Source: Duganella aceris (GTDB taxonomy: Bacteria > Pseudomonadota > Gammaproteobacteria > Burkholderiales > Burkholderiaceae_D). Taken from it: a stretch of 64,000 nucleotides of DNA. The notes under the pieces are model-generated. The model did not search any database and was not told the DNA's origin. It was given only the letters and a program-made list of their open reading frames with translations. Below are positions 8,701 through 16,392 of this stretch, piece after piece. Numbering within the stretch: position 1 is the first letter of the stretch; every line of letters begins with the position of its first letter. Made by a program: the position numbers and the translations under genes. The DNA lies in NCBI RefSeq assembly GCF_011090165.1, contig NZ_JAADJT010000011.1, positions 62,001-126,000 on the forward strand, in the 5' to 3' direction.

Positions 8701-8987
8701 TCGCTGCCTTCGACCAGCAGCAGACGGTATTTCGCACCTTTCCACCGGTGTTGGCGAGCTTGCCGGTAGGCCGGACTGTCATACCAGGCGCGGGCTGCGG
8801 CCATGTCGGGGAAACGCAGGATCGCCACGCCCTCGACCGGCACGCCTTCCAGCACATCCAGCTTGCCGTAGAAGGCGACGCGGGTAATATCGTGGCCGGC
8901 GCGCGCCGCCGGCGCGGCCTGGGCATATAAGTCCATCTCGGCGGCATCGATGGTGGCTTCGCGGATGAAGACGACATAGGCGGACAT
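8697..8987 (-). CDS. DUF1330 domain protein (dimeric alpha/beta-barrel fold)
   Basis: The 96-aa protein has the DUF1330 pattern: a YVVFIREATID opening, GVAILRFPDMAAARAWYDSPAYRQAR and a RLLLVEG ending. These small ferredoxin-fold proteins are related to antibiotic-biosynthesis-type monooxygenases, but their reaction is usually unknown. It is the first gene of the operon DUF1330-DUF2721-hydrolase. A three-unit array of GGTWAA repeats stands 62 bp upstream of the start, as also seen before two other oxidoreductase operons in this window. Confidence 0.82.
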   Translation of the reverse strand: MSAYVVFIREATIDAAEMDLYAQAAPAARAGHDITRVAFYGKLDVLEGVPVEGVAILRFPDMAAARAWYDSPAYRQARQHRWKGAKYRLLLVEGSE

Positions 8988-9049
8988 TGCGATCTCCCTG
9001 AAGCGGATTGGAACTTAAATCCAGTTTATGCCAAGGGCGGAAGAGGCTT

Positions 9050-9075
9050 GGTAAATTAGGGTTAAGATGGGTAAA
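9050..9075 (-). promoter_or_regulatory. Three 10-bp-spaced GGTWAA repeats upstream of the DUF1330 operon (site A)
   Basis: On the plus strand GGTAAA (9050), GGTTAA (9060) and GGTAAA (9070) recur with an exact 10-bp period, 62 bp before the DUF1330 start. A weak -10-like TAAACT (minus strand, 9023-9028) lies 21 bp downstream of the array. The same layout is seen at 20675 and 22200. The likely binder is the wHTH-ATPase regulator at 22222-25107 (inference). Confidence 0.7.
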
Positions 9076-9183
9076 GCGGGCCGATCCCCAGCGCGCTATG
9101 CTGTCGCAATGGGAAGCAAGAATCGGAGTGTCGCTCGCATCGACGGTTCGTATCATGAAAGCCTCTACTCACGAAAGGAACTC

Positions 9184-9775
9184 ATGAATACGCCTCACGT
9201 CGCCATCGAACCTCACATCCTGTATCTTGGAACGCCCGTTGTTCTGGTCAGCACCGTCAACGAAGATGGAACGCATAATCTGGCTCCGATCTCATCGGTT
9301 TTCTGGCTGGGCTGGCGCGGTGTGCTTGGCATCGCGACCGGGTCGCAGACCACGCGCAATCTGTTGCGCACCGGTGAGTGCGTCGGTGTCTGAATTCAGG
9401 CAGGCCTTGGGCTACGTCTATGAGCCCGATAAATTCGGCCGGGCGGGCATGACGCAGGTGGCGTCCGAAACCATCGGCGCCGCGCGCGCGCTCGAATGTC
9501 CGATCCAGCTCGAAGCGGTGATAGCAGCATCCCACGGCATCGGCGAGGACAGCGACAAACTGCGCGGCTTCATCAGCTTAATCGAAGTGCGGATCCAACG
9601 CGTGCACGTCCACCCCGATCTGCTGATGGAGGGGCACGCCAACCGGATCGATCCGGACAAGTGGTCGCCGTTGATCATGAGCTTTCAGAAGTTCTATGGG
9701 CTTAGCGGACAGGTGCATACGTCACGGCTCGCTGAGATACCGGAAAAGGCGTATGAGGCGTTAGCGCAGGTGTGA
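9184..9775 (+). pseudogene. Flavin-reductase-like (FMN-binding split barrel) gene, broken by deletion and frameshift
   Basis: From the ATG at 9184 (preceded by AAAGGAA) the frame reads as a flavin reductase-like protein (LGTPVVLVSTVNEDGTHNLA, then SQTTRNLLRTGECV) and hits a TGA at 9391-9393. The rest of the family sequence (ALGYVYEPDKFGRAGMTQV to LAEIPEKAYEALAQV) continues in another frame to 9775. The segment that normally joins GECV to GYVYEPDKF (about 20-25 residues) is missing. So a deletion of length not divisible by three near 9380-9400 destroyed the gene. Either half alone would be non-functional. Confidence 0.8.
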
Positions 9776-9810
9776 TCATGCTATTCTTGTCCGCAAGACG
9801 ATTTTTCTGA

Positions 9811-11133
9811 ATGCCAATGCAAATAACCACCCCGATTCTGCCTTTGACCGCCGGCGCATTTTCGTCCGCTCTTCGGACCGGGCATGGGCGTGCCATGCAA
9901 CAGGTCGAGCGGTATGGGGCAGGGGGGCTGGAAGAAAAGATCATCGAAGCATGCGTTTTTTGTCTGTCTTATGATCCGCAGTGTGAGGCCGATCGGGCAC
10001 CGTGGCTGTGTTCGATTCTTCGTCACGCAAATCTGAACGGTAAGGCAGTGGAGGCGATCGCGGCGATGGTGAGAGAACCGCCGCCGGAGGACCGTCGCGA
10101 TATGGACCAGCGCTGCGCGATCTTGAAAGACCTCGCCTCCAATGGCTCGGATGAAGCGCGACGCCTGTTGTATTCGTCGCTTGTCCGCTTGTCGCACACG
10201 TCGGATGTAATCGCCGCCGACCACATCGTCGCTCTCGACGGCGAAAATGGGTTGATTTATGTCGCCCGACAACTTGGGCGATGGTTGCGGGACGATCCTG
10301 ATTTTTGTGTTGATGACTACCTCATTGCGCAATTTGAGGAATCAGCAGGTGATGGGCGAGGGCTTGAGGCATTGGAGCGCGCAGCAGAAGTTCACTCCGA
10401 CGTCGCGACTTATCTTGTCGGCGTACGTAAGAATCGCGAGCACCTGGCAGGGGCCTCAAATCGTTTCGACGCCTCAGCCTACACTGGCGCCCAGATCGTG
10501 GCGCACGTACAAGAGAATCCGAAGGACCAATGCCACTGGTTCAGACGGTGGGGCGCGCAAGCCGATATTGATCAGCGCGAGATCGTTTTTGCGGACCTGT
10601 TGGTGTCGAACGAGCCTGAGCATGTCAAGCGGCTGTTCAGATGTTTCGCAAAAACCGGCGTGCCGCGGTTCGACAATCGATTGCTCCAATGGCTTACCCA
10701 TTCCGACGAACAAGTCCGGTGGAGCGCAGTGAAGGCTCTGGCGCCTGTTAAACATAGCGAACTACGACAAGCAGCGAAGTCTTTAATCGTTGATGGTGAC
10801 ATCGCAAGCGGCGTGGCGCTGCTGGTGAACAATTTTGAGGCGGGTGATTTCTCAACGTGTGCCGATCACTTGACCCAACTCGAGGATGCTGACGAGGCAC
10901 ATCATCTCGTCGGAGAGGTCTTGAACTTGTGTGAAGCGCATCCTGGTGACGAAGCGCTTGATTGCCTTCTATACGTATATGAATATTCGCCATGTTCGAC
11001 CTGCCGTAGGCAGGCCGTGAAAGCGATGGTCGCAACCAACACTGCACCGGCGTGGTTGATAACTGAATCCGCAGTTGACGCAGACCCCGGGACACGTGGA
11101 CTAGTCGGGTACCCCGATACTCCAAGAGCCTAA
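9811..11133 (+). CDS. HEAT-like repeat protein of unknown function
   Basis: I do not recognise the 440-aa product. It is soluble, without signal or membrane segments, and mostly alpha-helical, with degenerate HEAT-like units in the second half (for example HSDEQVRWSAVKALAPVKHS). Several Cys/His-containing segments (FCLSYDPQCEADRAPWLC, SPCSTCRRQ) could bind metal, which is speculative. Its DNA is visibly less GC-rich than neighbouring genes, suggesting transfer. The start may be the ATG at 9811 or the one at 9817. It ends directly against the next HEAT gene. It could be an immunity or scaffold protein, but nothing proves this. Confidence 0.6.
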   Translation: MPMQITTPILPLTAGAFSSALRTGHGRAMQQVERYGAGGLEEKIIEACVFCLSYDPQCEADRAPWLCSILRHANLNGKAVEAIAAMVREPPPEDRRDMDQRCAILKDLASNGSDEARRLLYSSLVRLSHTSDVIAADHIVALDGENGLIYVARQLGRWLRDDPDFCVDDYLIAQFEESAGDGRGLEALERAAEVHSDVATYLVGVRKNREHLAGASNRFDASAYTGAQIVAHVQENPKDQCHWFRRWGAQADIDQREIVFADLLVSNEPEHVKRLFRCFAKTGVPRFDNRLLQWLTHSDEQVRWSAVKALAPVKHSELRQAAKSLIVDGDIASGVALLVNNFEAGDFSTCADHLTQLEDADEAHHLVGEVLNLCEAHPGDEALDCLLYVYEYSPCSTCRRQAVKAMVATNTAPAWLITESAVDADPGTRGLVGYPDTPRA

Positions 11134-11778
11134 ATGGAACAAGAAACAATGACCGTAGATTTTCATGTCGAAGTGGAAAAAGTTCGCACGTGGCTCATCA
11201 CGAACCGTTGGGTCGACCAGTACGACTACTGGTGGAAGGTAGGGGGCGTCGTTAGCGCTCTGCAAGATTTTCTGGCGCGTGTACAGCCGCAGGATTGGTC
11301 CGAAGAAGACGTGACGGACTTGCTCTATGTGCTGGAGCAATTCAGCACGGACTATATCGCGGAACTGCTTACTCAGAACGAACCCATGGCGTTGATGATA
11401 GCCAAACACTCCCTCGCGAGAGGGGGCGTTGCTAGCGACGAAATCGCCGATCAACTAAGGCATTGCACCCAGCATCGCGATGAGGCTGAGGCATTGCTTA
11501 TAGAATTTATGCAGGACAAACACGAGCGTACGCGGCGGCTCGCGTTGCTTTCATTGGCCGAGATGAAATCGGTTGCAGTTCCTGCACTTGCTGTCGCCGC
11601 TTGGGATACTGGCGAAGAGTATCCTCGCATGGGCGCGCTATCCGCACTGAAGATAATTGAATCGAAACTATTCCCGATATACCTTTCACTTGCTCATGAG
11701 GATGGACGAGAGCGTCTGGTTGCGTTAGCTCGTAAATATACCGATGAGCCGGGCCAAGAGACCCGATCTTCAATTTAG
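11134..11778 (+). CDS. Small HEAT-repeat protein, partner of the preceding gene
   Basis: The 214-aa product is helical, with HEAT-type repeats in the second half (HERTRRLALLSLAEMKSVAVPAL, then EYPRMGALSALKIIESKLFP). The N-terminal half is acidic and rich in Trp and Tyr (VDQYDYWWKVGGVV). The first ATG directly follows the stop of the 440-aa gene with no gap; a second ATG at 11149 has a weak GGAA before it. The two genes are clearly co-transcribed. HEAT proteins of this size occur as immunity proteins of polymorphic toxins or as lyase-like modification factors, but no toxin gene is nearby. Base composition is again lower in GC than the neighbours. Confidence 0.6.
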   Translation: MEQETMTVDFHVEVEKVRTWLITNRWVDQYDYWWKVGGVVSALQDFLARVQPQDWSEEDVTDLLYVLEQFSTDYIAELLTQNEPMALMIAKHSLARGGVASDEIADQLRHCTQHRDEAEALLIEFMQDKHERTRRLALLSLAEMKSVAVPALAVAAWDTGEEYPRMGALSALKIIESKLFPIYLSLAHEDGRERLVALARKYTDEPGQETRSSI

Positions 11779-11821
11779 AAGGGCTCTTCGGTATCGAATT
11801 TGCAGCTAGTTGAACTTTGCA

Positions 11822-12174
11822 GGGCGCGCGGCCTTCAAACCAGTCGTGATCGCTGCCGTCTATCTGGATCAGTTCGCCGATCAATCCCGGCGGCTACGTG
11901 GCTGGTAGATCGATGGGGACCGCAGCCGACGCGGTAGGCATAGGCCGGCATCGAGCATAAGCTTGCGGACCGTTTCCTTTGCCAGGACGGAGCCATGCAG
12001 CTCTCGGAGCTTCTCACAGGCGAGCGTTGGGCCGAAGTCCTGATAGCGCTCGCGGATGATCGCCAGCGCGCTGGCGGCCAAGCCGGGCGCCAGTTGGAAA
12101 TTTCTTGGCTTGCCGCGTTTGAGAGAGACCAGGCCGCTAGCGCCGGGATCGATGTAACGTTGGATGAGGCGGAC
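11822..12174 (-). pseudogene. ISNCY-family transposase remnant
   Basis: Reading leftward, the translation gives VRLIQRYIDPGASGLVSLKRG, then ERYQDFGPTLACEKLRELHG and LAKETVRKLMLDAGL, ending at a stop at 11881. The typical continuation GELIQIDGSDHDWFEGRAP appears in another frame. These are the helix-turn-helix region and the start of the DDE domain of ISNCY (IS1202-like) transposases. Both ends of the gene are missing, there is a frameshift near 11885, and no terminal inverted repeats were seen. It is a dead fragment. Confidence 0.8.
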
Positions 12175-12327
12175 ATTTCAACGTTGCTAGAACCGGATAC
12201 TACAACATTGCTCCTACACCAGGTCTTCGCATAATTTATATTATGTAAAATACGATCCGCCATCAATGCCCTATGTAGGACAATCGTAGCGCTCCAGCAG
12301 CGCTCCAGATGCCCTTCACGCCCAAAT

Positions 12328-12343
12328 TTAACGCAATTTAACC
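12328..12343 (+). promoter_or_regulatory. Two-unit version of the 10-bp repeat upstream of aldehyde dehydrogenase (site D)
   Basis: TTAACG (12328) and TTAACC (12338) are spaced exactly 10 bp. On the minus strand they read GGTTAA and CGTTAA, the same orientation relative to the gene as sites A-C. A -10-like TACATT at 12365-12370 lies 21 bp downstream; an identical TACATT lies 22 bp downstream of site B. Weaker than the other sites because the third unit is not recognisable. Confidence 0.45.
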
Positions 12344-12423
12344 TCGCGCGATCTTCCCGCGGACTACATTGAATGAGCAATGCACGCGGCCGCGTGCACG
12401 TGATTCCAATGGAGGAAATTGTG

Positions 12424-13842
12424 ATGACGAATCCAGATACGTCGCCGAGCGCCAGCCCCGCAGCCGCCGCGATCTCACGCAACCCTGCTAACGGCGCTTT
12501 GATCGCCACCTATCCATTCCAGACGCCGGCTGAGGTTGAATCCCTGCTTGAAGCGAGCGCCGCCGCCTTTCGGCTGTGGCGCGCCACCGCGATTGAGGAA
12601 CGGGTTGCGGCTTACCGTCGCCTTGCCGGCAATTTGCGCGAACGATCGAGCGCCCTCGCCGCTCTGATTACCTCGGAAATGGGCAAGACCATCGGCGAAG
12701 CCCGCGCGGAGGTCGAGAAATGCGCCGCCACCATCGATTGGATTGCGCAAAACGGCCCTCCGCTCATCGCGGACGAACCGGTTGCGGCCGACAACGATGA
12801 CCAGATCTATGTCTCGTATCTGCCGATCGGCACCGTGCTCGCCGTCATGCCGTGGAACTTCCCGCTGTGGCAGGTGGTCCGGGCCGCTGGACCCATCATG
12901 TTCTCCGGGAACGGATTTGTGCTCAAACATGCACCCAACGTCATGGGCTCGGCGCTGGCGTTGCAGCAGGTTTATGAGGCGTCTGGATTTCCCAAGGGGC
13001 TGTTCGCCAATCTGAATTCCGACAACGAGACAGTCGCCCGCGCGATCGAAGATAGCCGCATCGCCGCCGTGACGCTGACCGGCAGCATGCGGGCCGGATC
13101 CGCCGTCGCGGCGACCGCCGGCAAGGCGCTGAAGAAAAGCTTGCTGGAACTGGGCGGCTCCGATGCTTTCGTCGTGCTGGCCGATGCCGATCTCGATCTG
13201 GCGGTGAAGGCCGGCATCCAGGCCCGCTTTCACAATGCCGGCCAGGTGTGCCTGGCGGCCAAGCGCTTTATTCTGGAAGCGCCGATCGCCGAGGAATTTA
13301 CCCGCAAATTCGTGGCCGCCGCTAGTGAGCTGAAGGTCGGCGATCCGCTTGACCCATCCACCGACCTCGGGCCGATGGCGCGCTTCGATCTGCGCGACGA
13401 GCTGCATCGACAGGTCGAACGCAGCGTCGCGGCGGGCTCCGCCTTGCTTCTCGGCGGCCGTAAAATCGATGGCCCTGGCAATTTCTACCCGCCCACGGTG
13501 CTGGGCAACGTCAAGCAAGGCGTGGCGGCATACGATGAGGAAACCTTTGGTCCGGTCGCGGCGATTGTCACGGCCAACGATGCGGAACAGGCGTTGTTAC
13601 TGGCGAATTCGAGCGATTACGGTTTGGGCGGCAATCTCTGGACCCGCGATATCCCTCGCGCCCTGGCGCTTGCGCGGCGCATCGAGACAGGTGGCGTGTT
13701 CATCAACGGCTTCTCCGCGTCCAACGCGCGCATTCCGGTTGGTGGGGTGAAGAAAAGCGGCTACGGACGGGAACTGTCGCACTTCGGTTTGCGGGAATTT
13801 ACCAATGCCCAGGCGGTGTGGGCCCGGAACCCGTCCGGCTGA
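12424..13842 (+). CDS. NAD(P)-dependent aldehyde dehydrogenase, succinate-semialdehyde dehydrogenase type
   Basis: 472 aa from the ATG at 12424, chosen because ATGGAGGAAATT just upstream is a strong ribosome site; in-frame starts upstream lack one. The aldehyde dehydrogenase fold is complete: MPWNFPLWQV for cofactor binding, general base Glu242 in LLELGGSDAF and nucleophile Cys276 in GQVCLAAKRF, with the usual spacing of 34. The sequence resembles Sad/GabD-type succinate-semialdehyde dehydrogenases, but other small aldehydes are possible. An NTF2-like gene follows 97 bp later. The upstream region carries a two-unit GGTWAA repeat, suggesting shared control with other detoxification genes here. 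Confidence 0.9.
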   Translation: MTNPDTSPSASPAAAAISRNPANGALIATYPFQTPAEVESLLEASAAAFRLWRATAIEERVAAYRRLAGNLRERSSALAALITSEMGKTIGEARAEVEKCAATIDWIAQNGPPLIADEPVAADNDDQIYVSYLPIGTVLAVMPWNFPLWQVVRAAGPIMFSGNGFVLKHAPNVMGSALALQQVYEASGFPKGLFANLNSDNETVARAIEDSRIAAVTLTGSMRAGSAVAATAGKALKKSLLELGGSDAFVVLADADLDLAVKAGIQARFHNAGQVCLAAKRFILEAPIAEEFTRKFVAAASELKVGDPLDPSTDLGPMARFDLRDELHRQVERSVAAGSALLLGGRKIDGPGNFYPPTVLGNVKQGVAAYDEETFGPVAAIVTANDAEQALLLANSSDYGLGGNLWTRDIPRALALARRIETGGVFINGFSASNARIPVGGVKKSGYGRELSHFGLREFTNAQAVWARNPSG

Positions 13843-13939
13843 GCATTTCGCTGCCGTCAATAGAGCATTGCGCCCTCGGCTATATCGCCGGCAAAGGATT
13901 GCTCATAAAATTTGTGGTCTCAATCCATCAGGAGCCATC

Positions 13940-14419
13940 ATGACATCGACTATTGAAACCCGTCCGCCTTTGCCGCCGTTCACGCGCGAGTCTGCGATCG
14001 AGAAGGTTCGCTTGGCCGAGGATGGCTGGAATTCTCGCAACCCTGAAAAAGTCAGCCTGGCGTACACGCCCGACAGTCGCTGGCGCAACCGCGCCGAGTT
14101 TGCGACCGGCCGTCCGGAAATCGTGCAGTTCCTGACCCGTAAGTGGGCCAAGGAACTGGACTATCGCTTGATCAAGGAGCTGTGGGCGGTCGATGACAAC
14201 CGCATCGCGGTCCGCTACGCCTATGAATGGCATGACGATTCGGGCAATTGGTTCCGTTCCTATGGCAACGAGAACTGGGAGTTCAACGACCAGGGCCTGA
14301 TGCAGCGTCGCTTCGCCGGCATCAACGATCTGCCGATCAAGGAGGCCGACCGCAAATTCCATTGGCCGCTGGGCCGTCGTCCCGACGATCACCCCGGTCT
14401 GACCGACCTGGGGATGTGA
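13940..14419 (+). CDS. NTF2-like protein, DUF1348 family
   Basis: The 159-aa protein has the SnoaL/NTF2-like pattern of DUF1348: KVRLAEDGWNSRNPEKVSLAYTPDSRWRNR, REEFATGR-type residues, YEWHDDSGNWFRSYGNENWEF and a RRPDDHPGL ending. Family members are single-domain cone-shaped proteins with unknown, possibly isomerase- or hydrolase-like, activity. The start has a clear AGGAG (ATCAGGAGCCATCATG). It follows the aldehyde dehydrogenase in the same direction and may be read from the same promoter. Confidence 0.85.
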   Translation: MTSTIETRPPLPPFTRESAIEKVRLAEDGWNSRNPEKVSLAYTPDSRWRNRAEFATGRPEIVQFLTRKWAKELDYRLIKELWAVDDNRIAVRYAYEWHDDSGNWFRSYGNENWEFNDQGLMQRRFAGINDLPIKEADRKFHWPLGRRPDDHPGLTDLGM

Positions 14420-14477
14420 GCACGAAGATATTTTTATATTATTGAAACCTTTTCGGTGTTGTCGGGAATATACGGTG

Positions 14478-14495
14478 AGCGGGTTCAGGCCCGCT
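14478..14495 (+). repeat. Hairpin in the leader of the PEP-CTERM gene
   Basis: AGCGGG (14478-14483) pairs with CCCGCT (14490-14495) around a 6-nt loop, 30 bp before the PEP-CTERM start. No T run follows, so it is not a normal terminator. It may be an mRNA-stabilising leader hairpin or chance. Confidence 0.35.
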
Positions 14496-14525
14496 TCCTA
14501 TAACCTTATATAACGGATGACCGAA

Positions 14526-15149
14526 ATGAAAAAAATCTTCTTCAAGGCTCTTGCTATCGCCGGCATCGCCGCCGCCGCCAATGCTCATGCCGTCACCGAT
14601 CCCGCCGACGACTTCCTGGCGGTCTACACCGGTAGCCACACCGCCGCGTTCGACGTGCTGTCCGCCGATGTCGCTTACAACGCCGGCACCAACGAGTTTA
14701 TTTTCCGCACCACCGCCGCCGGCGATATCGCCGGCATGGCGGGGGCCGCCTATGTGTTCGGCCTGGATGCGGGCGGTTCGACCAATGCGCCCTTCGCCGG
14801 CGTCGGCCTGCCGGGCGTGACCTTCAATACCACCGTGACCTTGCGTTCCGATGGCACCGGCGGCATCGGCGGCGGCGGCGCGGTCAGCACCCATATCGTC
14901 GGCAACGAGATCTTCTCGACCATTTCCGCTTCGCTGCTGCCGTCCAAGGGCTTTGCGTTCAAGGATTACACCTGGACCGTGTGGTCGATCGACAGCCGCG
15001 TCGCCGGCACCGGCCGCCTGGCCGACTTCGCGCCCGACGTCAACATCACCGTCACCGCCGTGCCGGAACCGGAAACCTACGCCATGTTGGCCGCCGGTCT
15101 CGGCATGTTGGGCGTTGTCGCACGCCGCCGCTCGCGCAAACAGGCCTAG
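14526..15149 (+). CDS. PEP-CTERM sorting domain protein
   Basis: 207 aa from MKKIFFKALAIAG; the ATG at 14526 is preferred over the one at 14517 because it starts a classic signal peptide (cleavage near ANAHA) and is spaced 8 nt from a GGA. The middle is a Gly/Ala/Thr-rich beta-type domain without a known fold. The C-terminus is a complete PEP-CTERM signal: VPEPETYAMLAAGLGMLG, one hydrophobic helix, then RRRSRK. Known role of such tails: recognition by exosortase (XrtA), with processing at the PEP motif and release or anchoring at the surface together with exopolysaccharide. The matching EPS locus starts near 51 kb. Its stop overlaps that of frmA tail to tail. Confidence 0.88.
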   Translation: MKKIFFKALAIAGIAAAANAHAVTDPADDFLAVYTGSHTAAFDVLSADVAYNAGTNEFIFRTTAAGDIAGMAGAAYVFGLDAGGSTNAPFAGVGLPGVTFNTTVTLRSDGTGGIGGGGAVSTHIVGNEIFSTISASLLPSKGFAFKDYTWTVWSIDSRVAGTGRLADFAPDVNITVTAVPEPETYAMLAAGLGMLGVVARRRSRKQA

Positions 15150-16252
15150 TACAGCACTACGGAGCGGATCGACTCGCCGCTCTTCATCAGGTCGAAGCCT
15201 TCGTTGATGCGTTCCAGTGGCAGGCGGTGGGTGATCAGGTCGTCGATGTTCAGCTTGCCCTCCATGTACCAGTCGACGATCTTCGGCACGTCGGTGCGGC
15301 CGCGTGCTCCGCCAAATGCCGAGCCGCGCCATTCGCGCCCGGTCACCAGTTGGAACGGTCGGGTGGAGATTTCTTGCCCGGCCGCCGCCACGCCGATGAT
15401 GAAGGACTTGCCCCAGCCTTTGTGCGTGCACTCCAGCGCCTGGCGCATTAGCGTGGTGTTGCCGACGCATTCGAACGAGTAATCGGCGCCGCCGTCGGTC
15501 AGCTGTACGATGCTGTCGACCACATTTTCCACGTCGTTCGGATTGATGAAGTGGGTCATGCCGAATTTGCGCGCGATCTCCTGGCGCGCGGGGTTGATGT
15601 CGACGCCGATGATCTTGTCGGCGCCGACCATCTTCGCCGCCTGGATCACGTTCAGGCCGATGCCGCCCAGGCCGAACACCACCACATTGGCGCCCGCCTC
15701 CACCTTGGCCGAAAACAGCACCGCGCCGACGCCGGTCGTGACGCCGCAACCGATGTAGCAAACTTTGTCGAACGGCGCGTCTTCGCGGATCTTGGCCAGT
15801 GCGATCTCCGGCACAACGATATAGTTCGAAAAAGTCGACGTCCCCATATAGTGGAACAGCGGCTTGCCGTCCAGCGAGAAGCGGCTGGTGGCGTCCGGCA
15901 TCAGGCCGCGTCCTTGGGTTGAGCGGATCGCCTGACACAGGTTGGTCTTGCGCGATAGACAGAATTTGCACTGGCGGCATTCCGGCGTGTACAGCGGAAT
16001 CACGTGGTCGTCCTTCTTCAGGCTGGTGACGCCCAGGCCGACGTCGACCACCACGCCCGCGCCTTCATGGCCGAGGATGGCCGGGAACAAGCCCTCCGGA
16101 TCGGCGCCGGACAAGGTGTAGTAATCGGTGTGGCAGATGCCGGTGGCTTTCAGCTCGACCAGCACCTCGCCCGCGCGCGGTCCGTGCAGGTCGACTTCTT
16201 CGATGGTCAGCGGCGCGCCGACGCGCCAGGCAATGGCTGCTTTGGTTTTCAT
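15146..16252 (-). CDS. frmA: S-(hydroxymethyl)glutathione dehydrogenase / class III alcohol dehydrogenase
   Basis: 368 aa from MKTKAAIAW at 16252. Zinc ligands are visible: GICHTDYYTLSG and GHEG for the catalytic zinc, ECRQCKFCLSRKTNLC for the structural zinc. The NAD-binding motif is VVFGLGGIGLNVIQAAKMVGA. Class III enzymes oxidise S-hydroxymethylglutathione made from formaldehyde and reduce S-nitrosoglutathione. No S-formylglutathione hydrolase gene is adjacent. A GlxA-type regulator is transcribed divergently 140 bp away. The last four bases (CTAG, 15146-15149) are shared with the stop of the convergent PEP-CTERM gene. Confidence 0.92.
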   Translation of the reverse strand: MKTKAAIAWRVGAPLTIEEVDLHGPRAGEVLVELKATGICHTDYYTLSGADPEGLFPAILGHEGAGVVVDVGLGVTSLKKDDHVIPLYTPECRQCKFCLSRKTNLCQAIRSTQGRGLMPDATSRFSLDGKPLFHYMGTSTFSNYIVVPEIALAKIREDAPFDKVCYIGCGVTTGVGAVLFSAKVEAGANVVVFGLGGIGLNVIQAAKMVGADKIIGVDINPARQEIARKFGMTHFINPNDVENVVDSIVQLTDGGADYSFECVGNTTLMRQALECTHKGWGKSFIIGVAAAGQEISTRPFQLVTGREWRGSAFGGARGRTDVPKIVDWYMEGKLNIDDLITHRLPLERINEGFDLMKSGESIRSVVLY

Positions 16253-16392
16253 GGATGGATTCCCGCAAATGGTGGTGGATGAAAGTGCCGCCATTGTGCC
16301 GACGCCGGCGCCGCCGTGACAGGCGGGCCGCTGAGAATGGCAGGAATTGATGCAATAATGACCGGATTTTCCTCAGCCATAGCGTTCACCCT

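Larger units (their letters stand above)
11779..12423. other. 645-bp region: transposase remnant and aldehyde dehydrogenase promoter region
   Basis: Apart from the transposase fragment (11822-12174) no gene is supported. The stretch 12175-12327 is AT-rich and includes an imperfect tandem copy of AGCGCTCCAG at about 12288-12308. The right end holds the two-unit repeat at 12328-12343 and a TACATT box at 12365-12370, the probable promoter of the aldehyde dehydrogenase gene. Confidence 0.6.
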
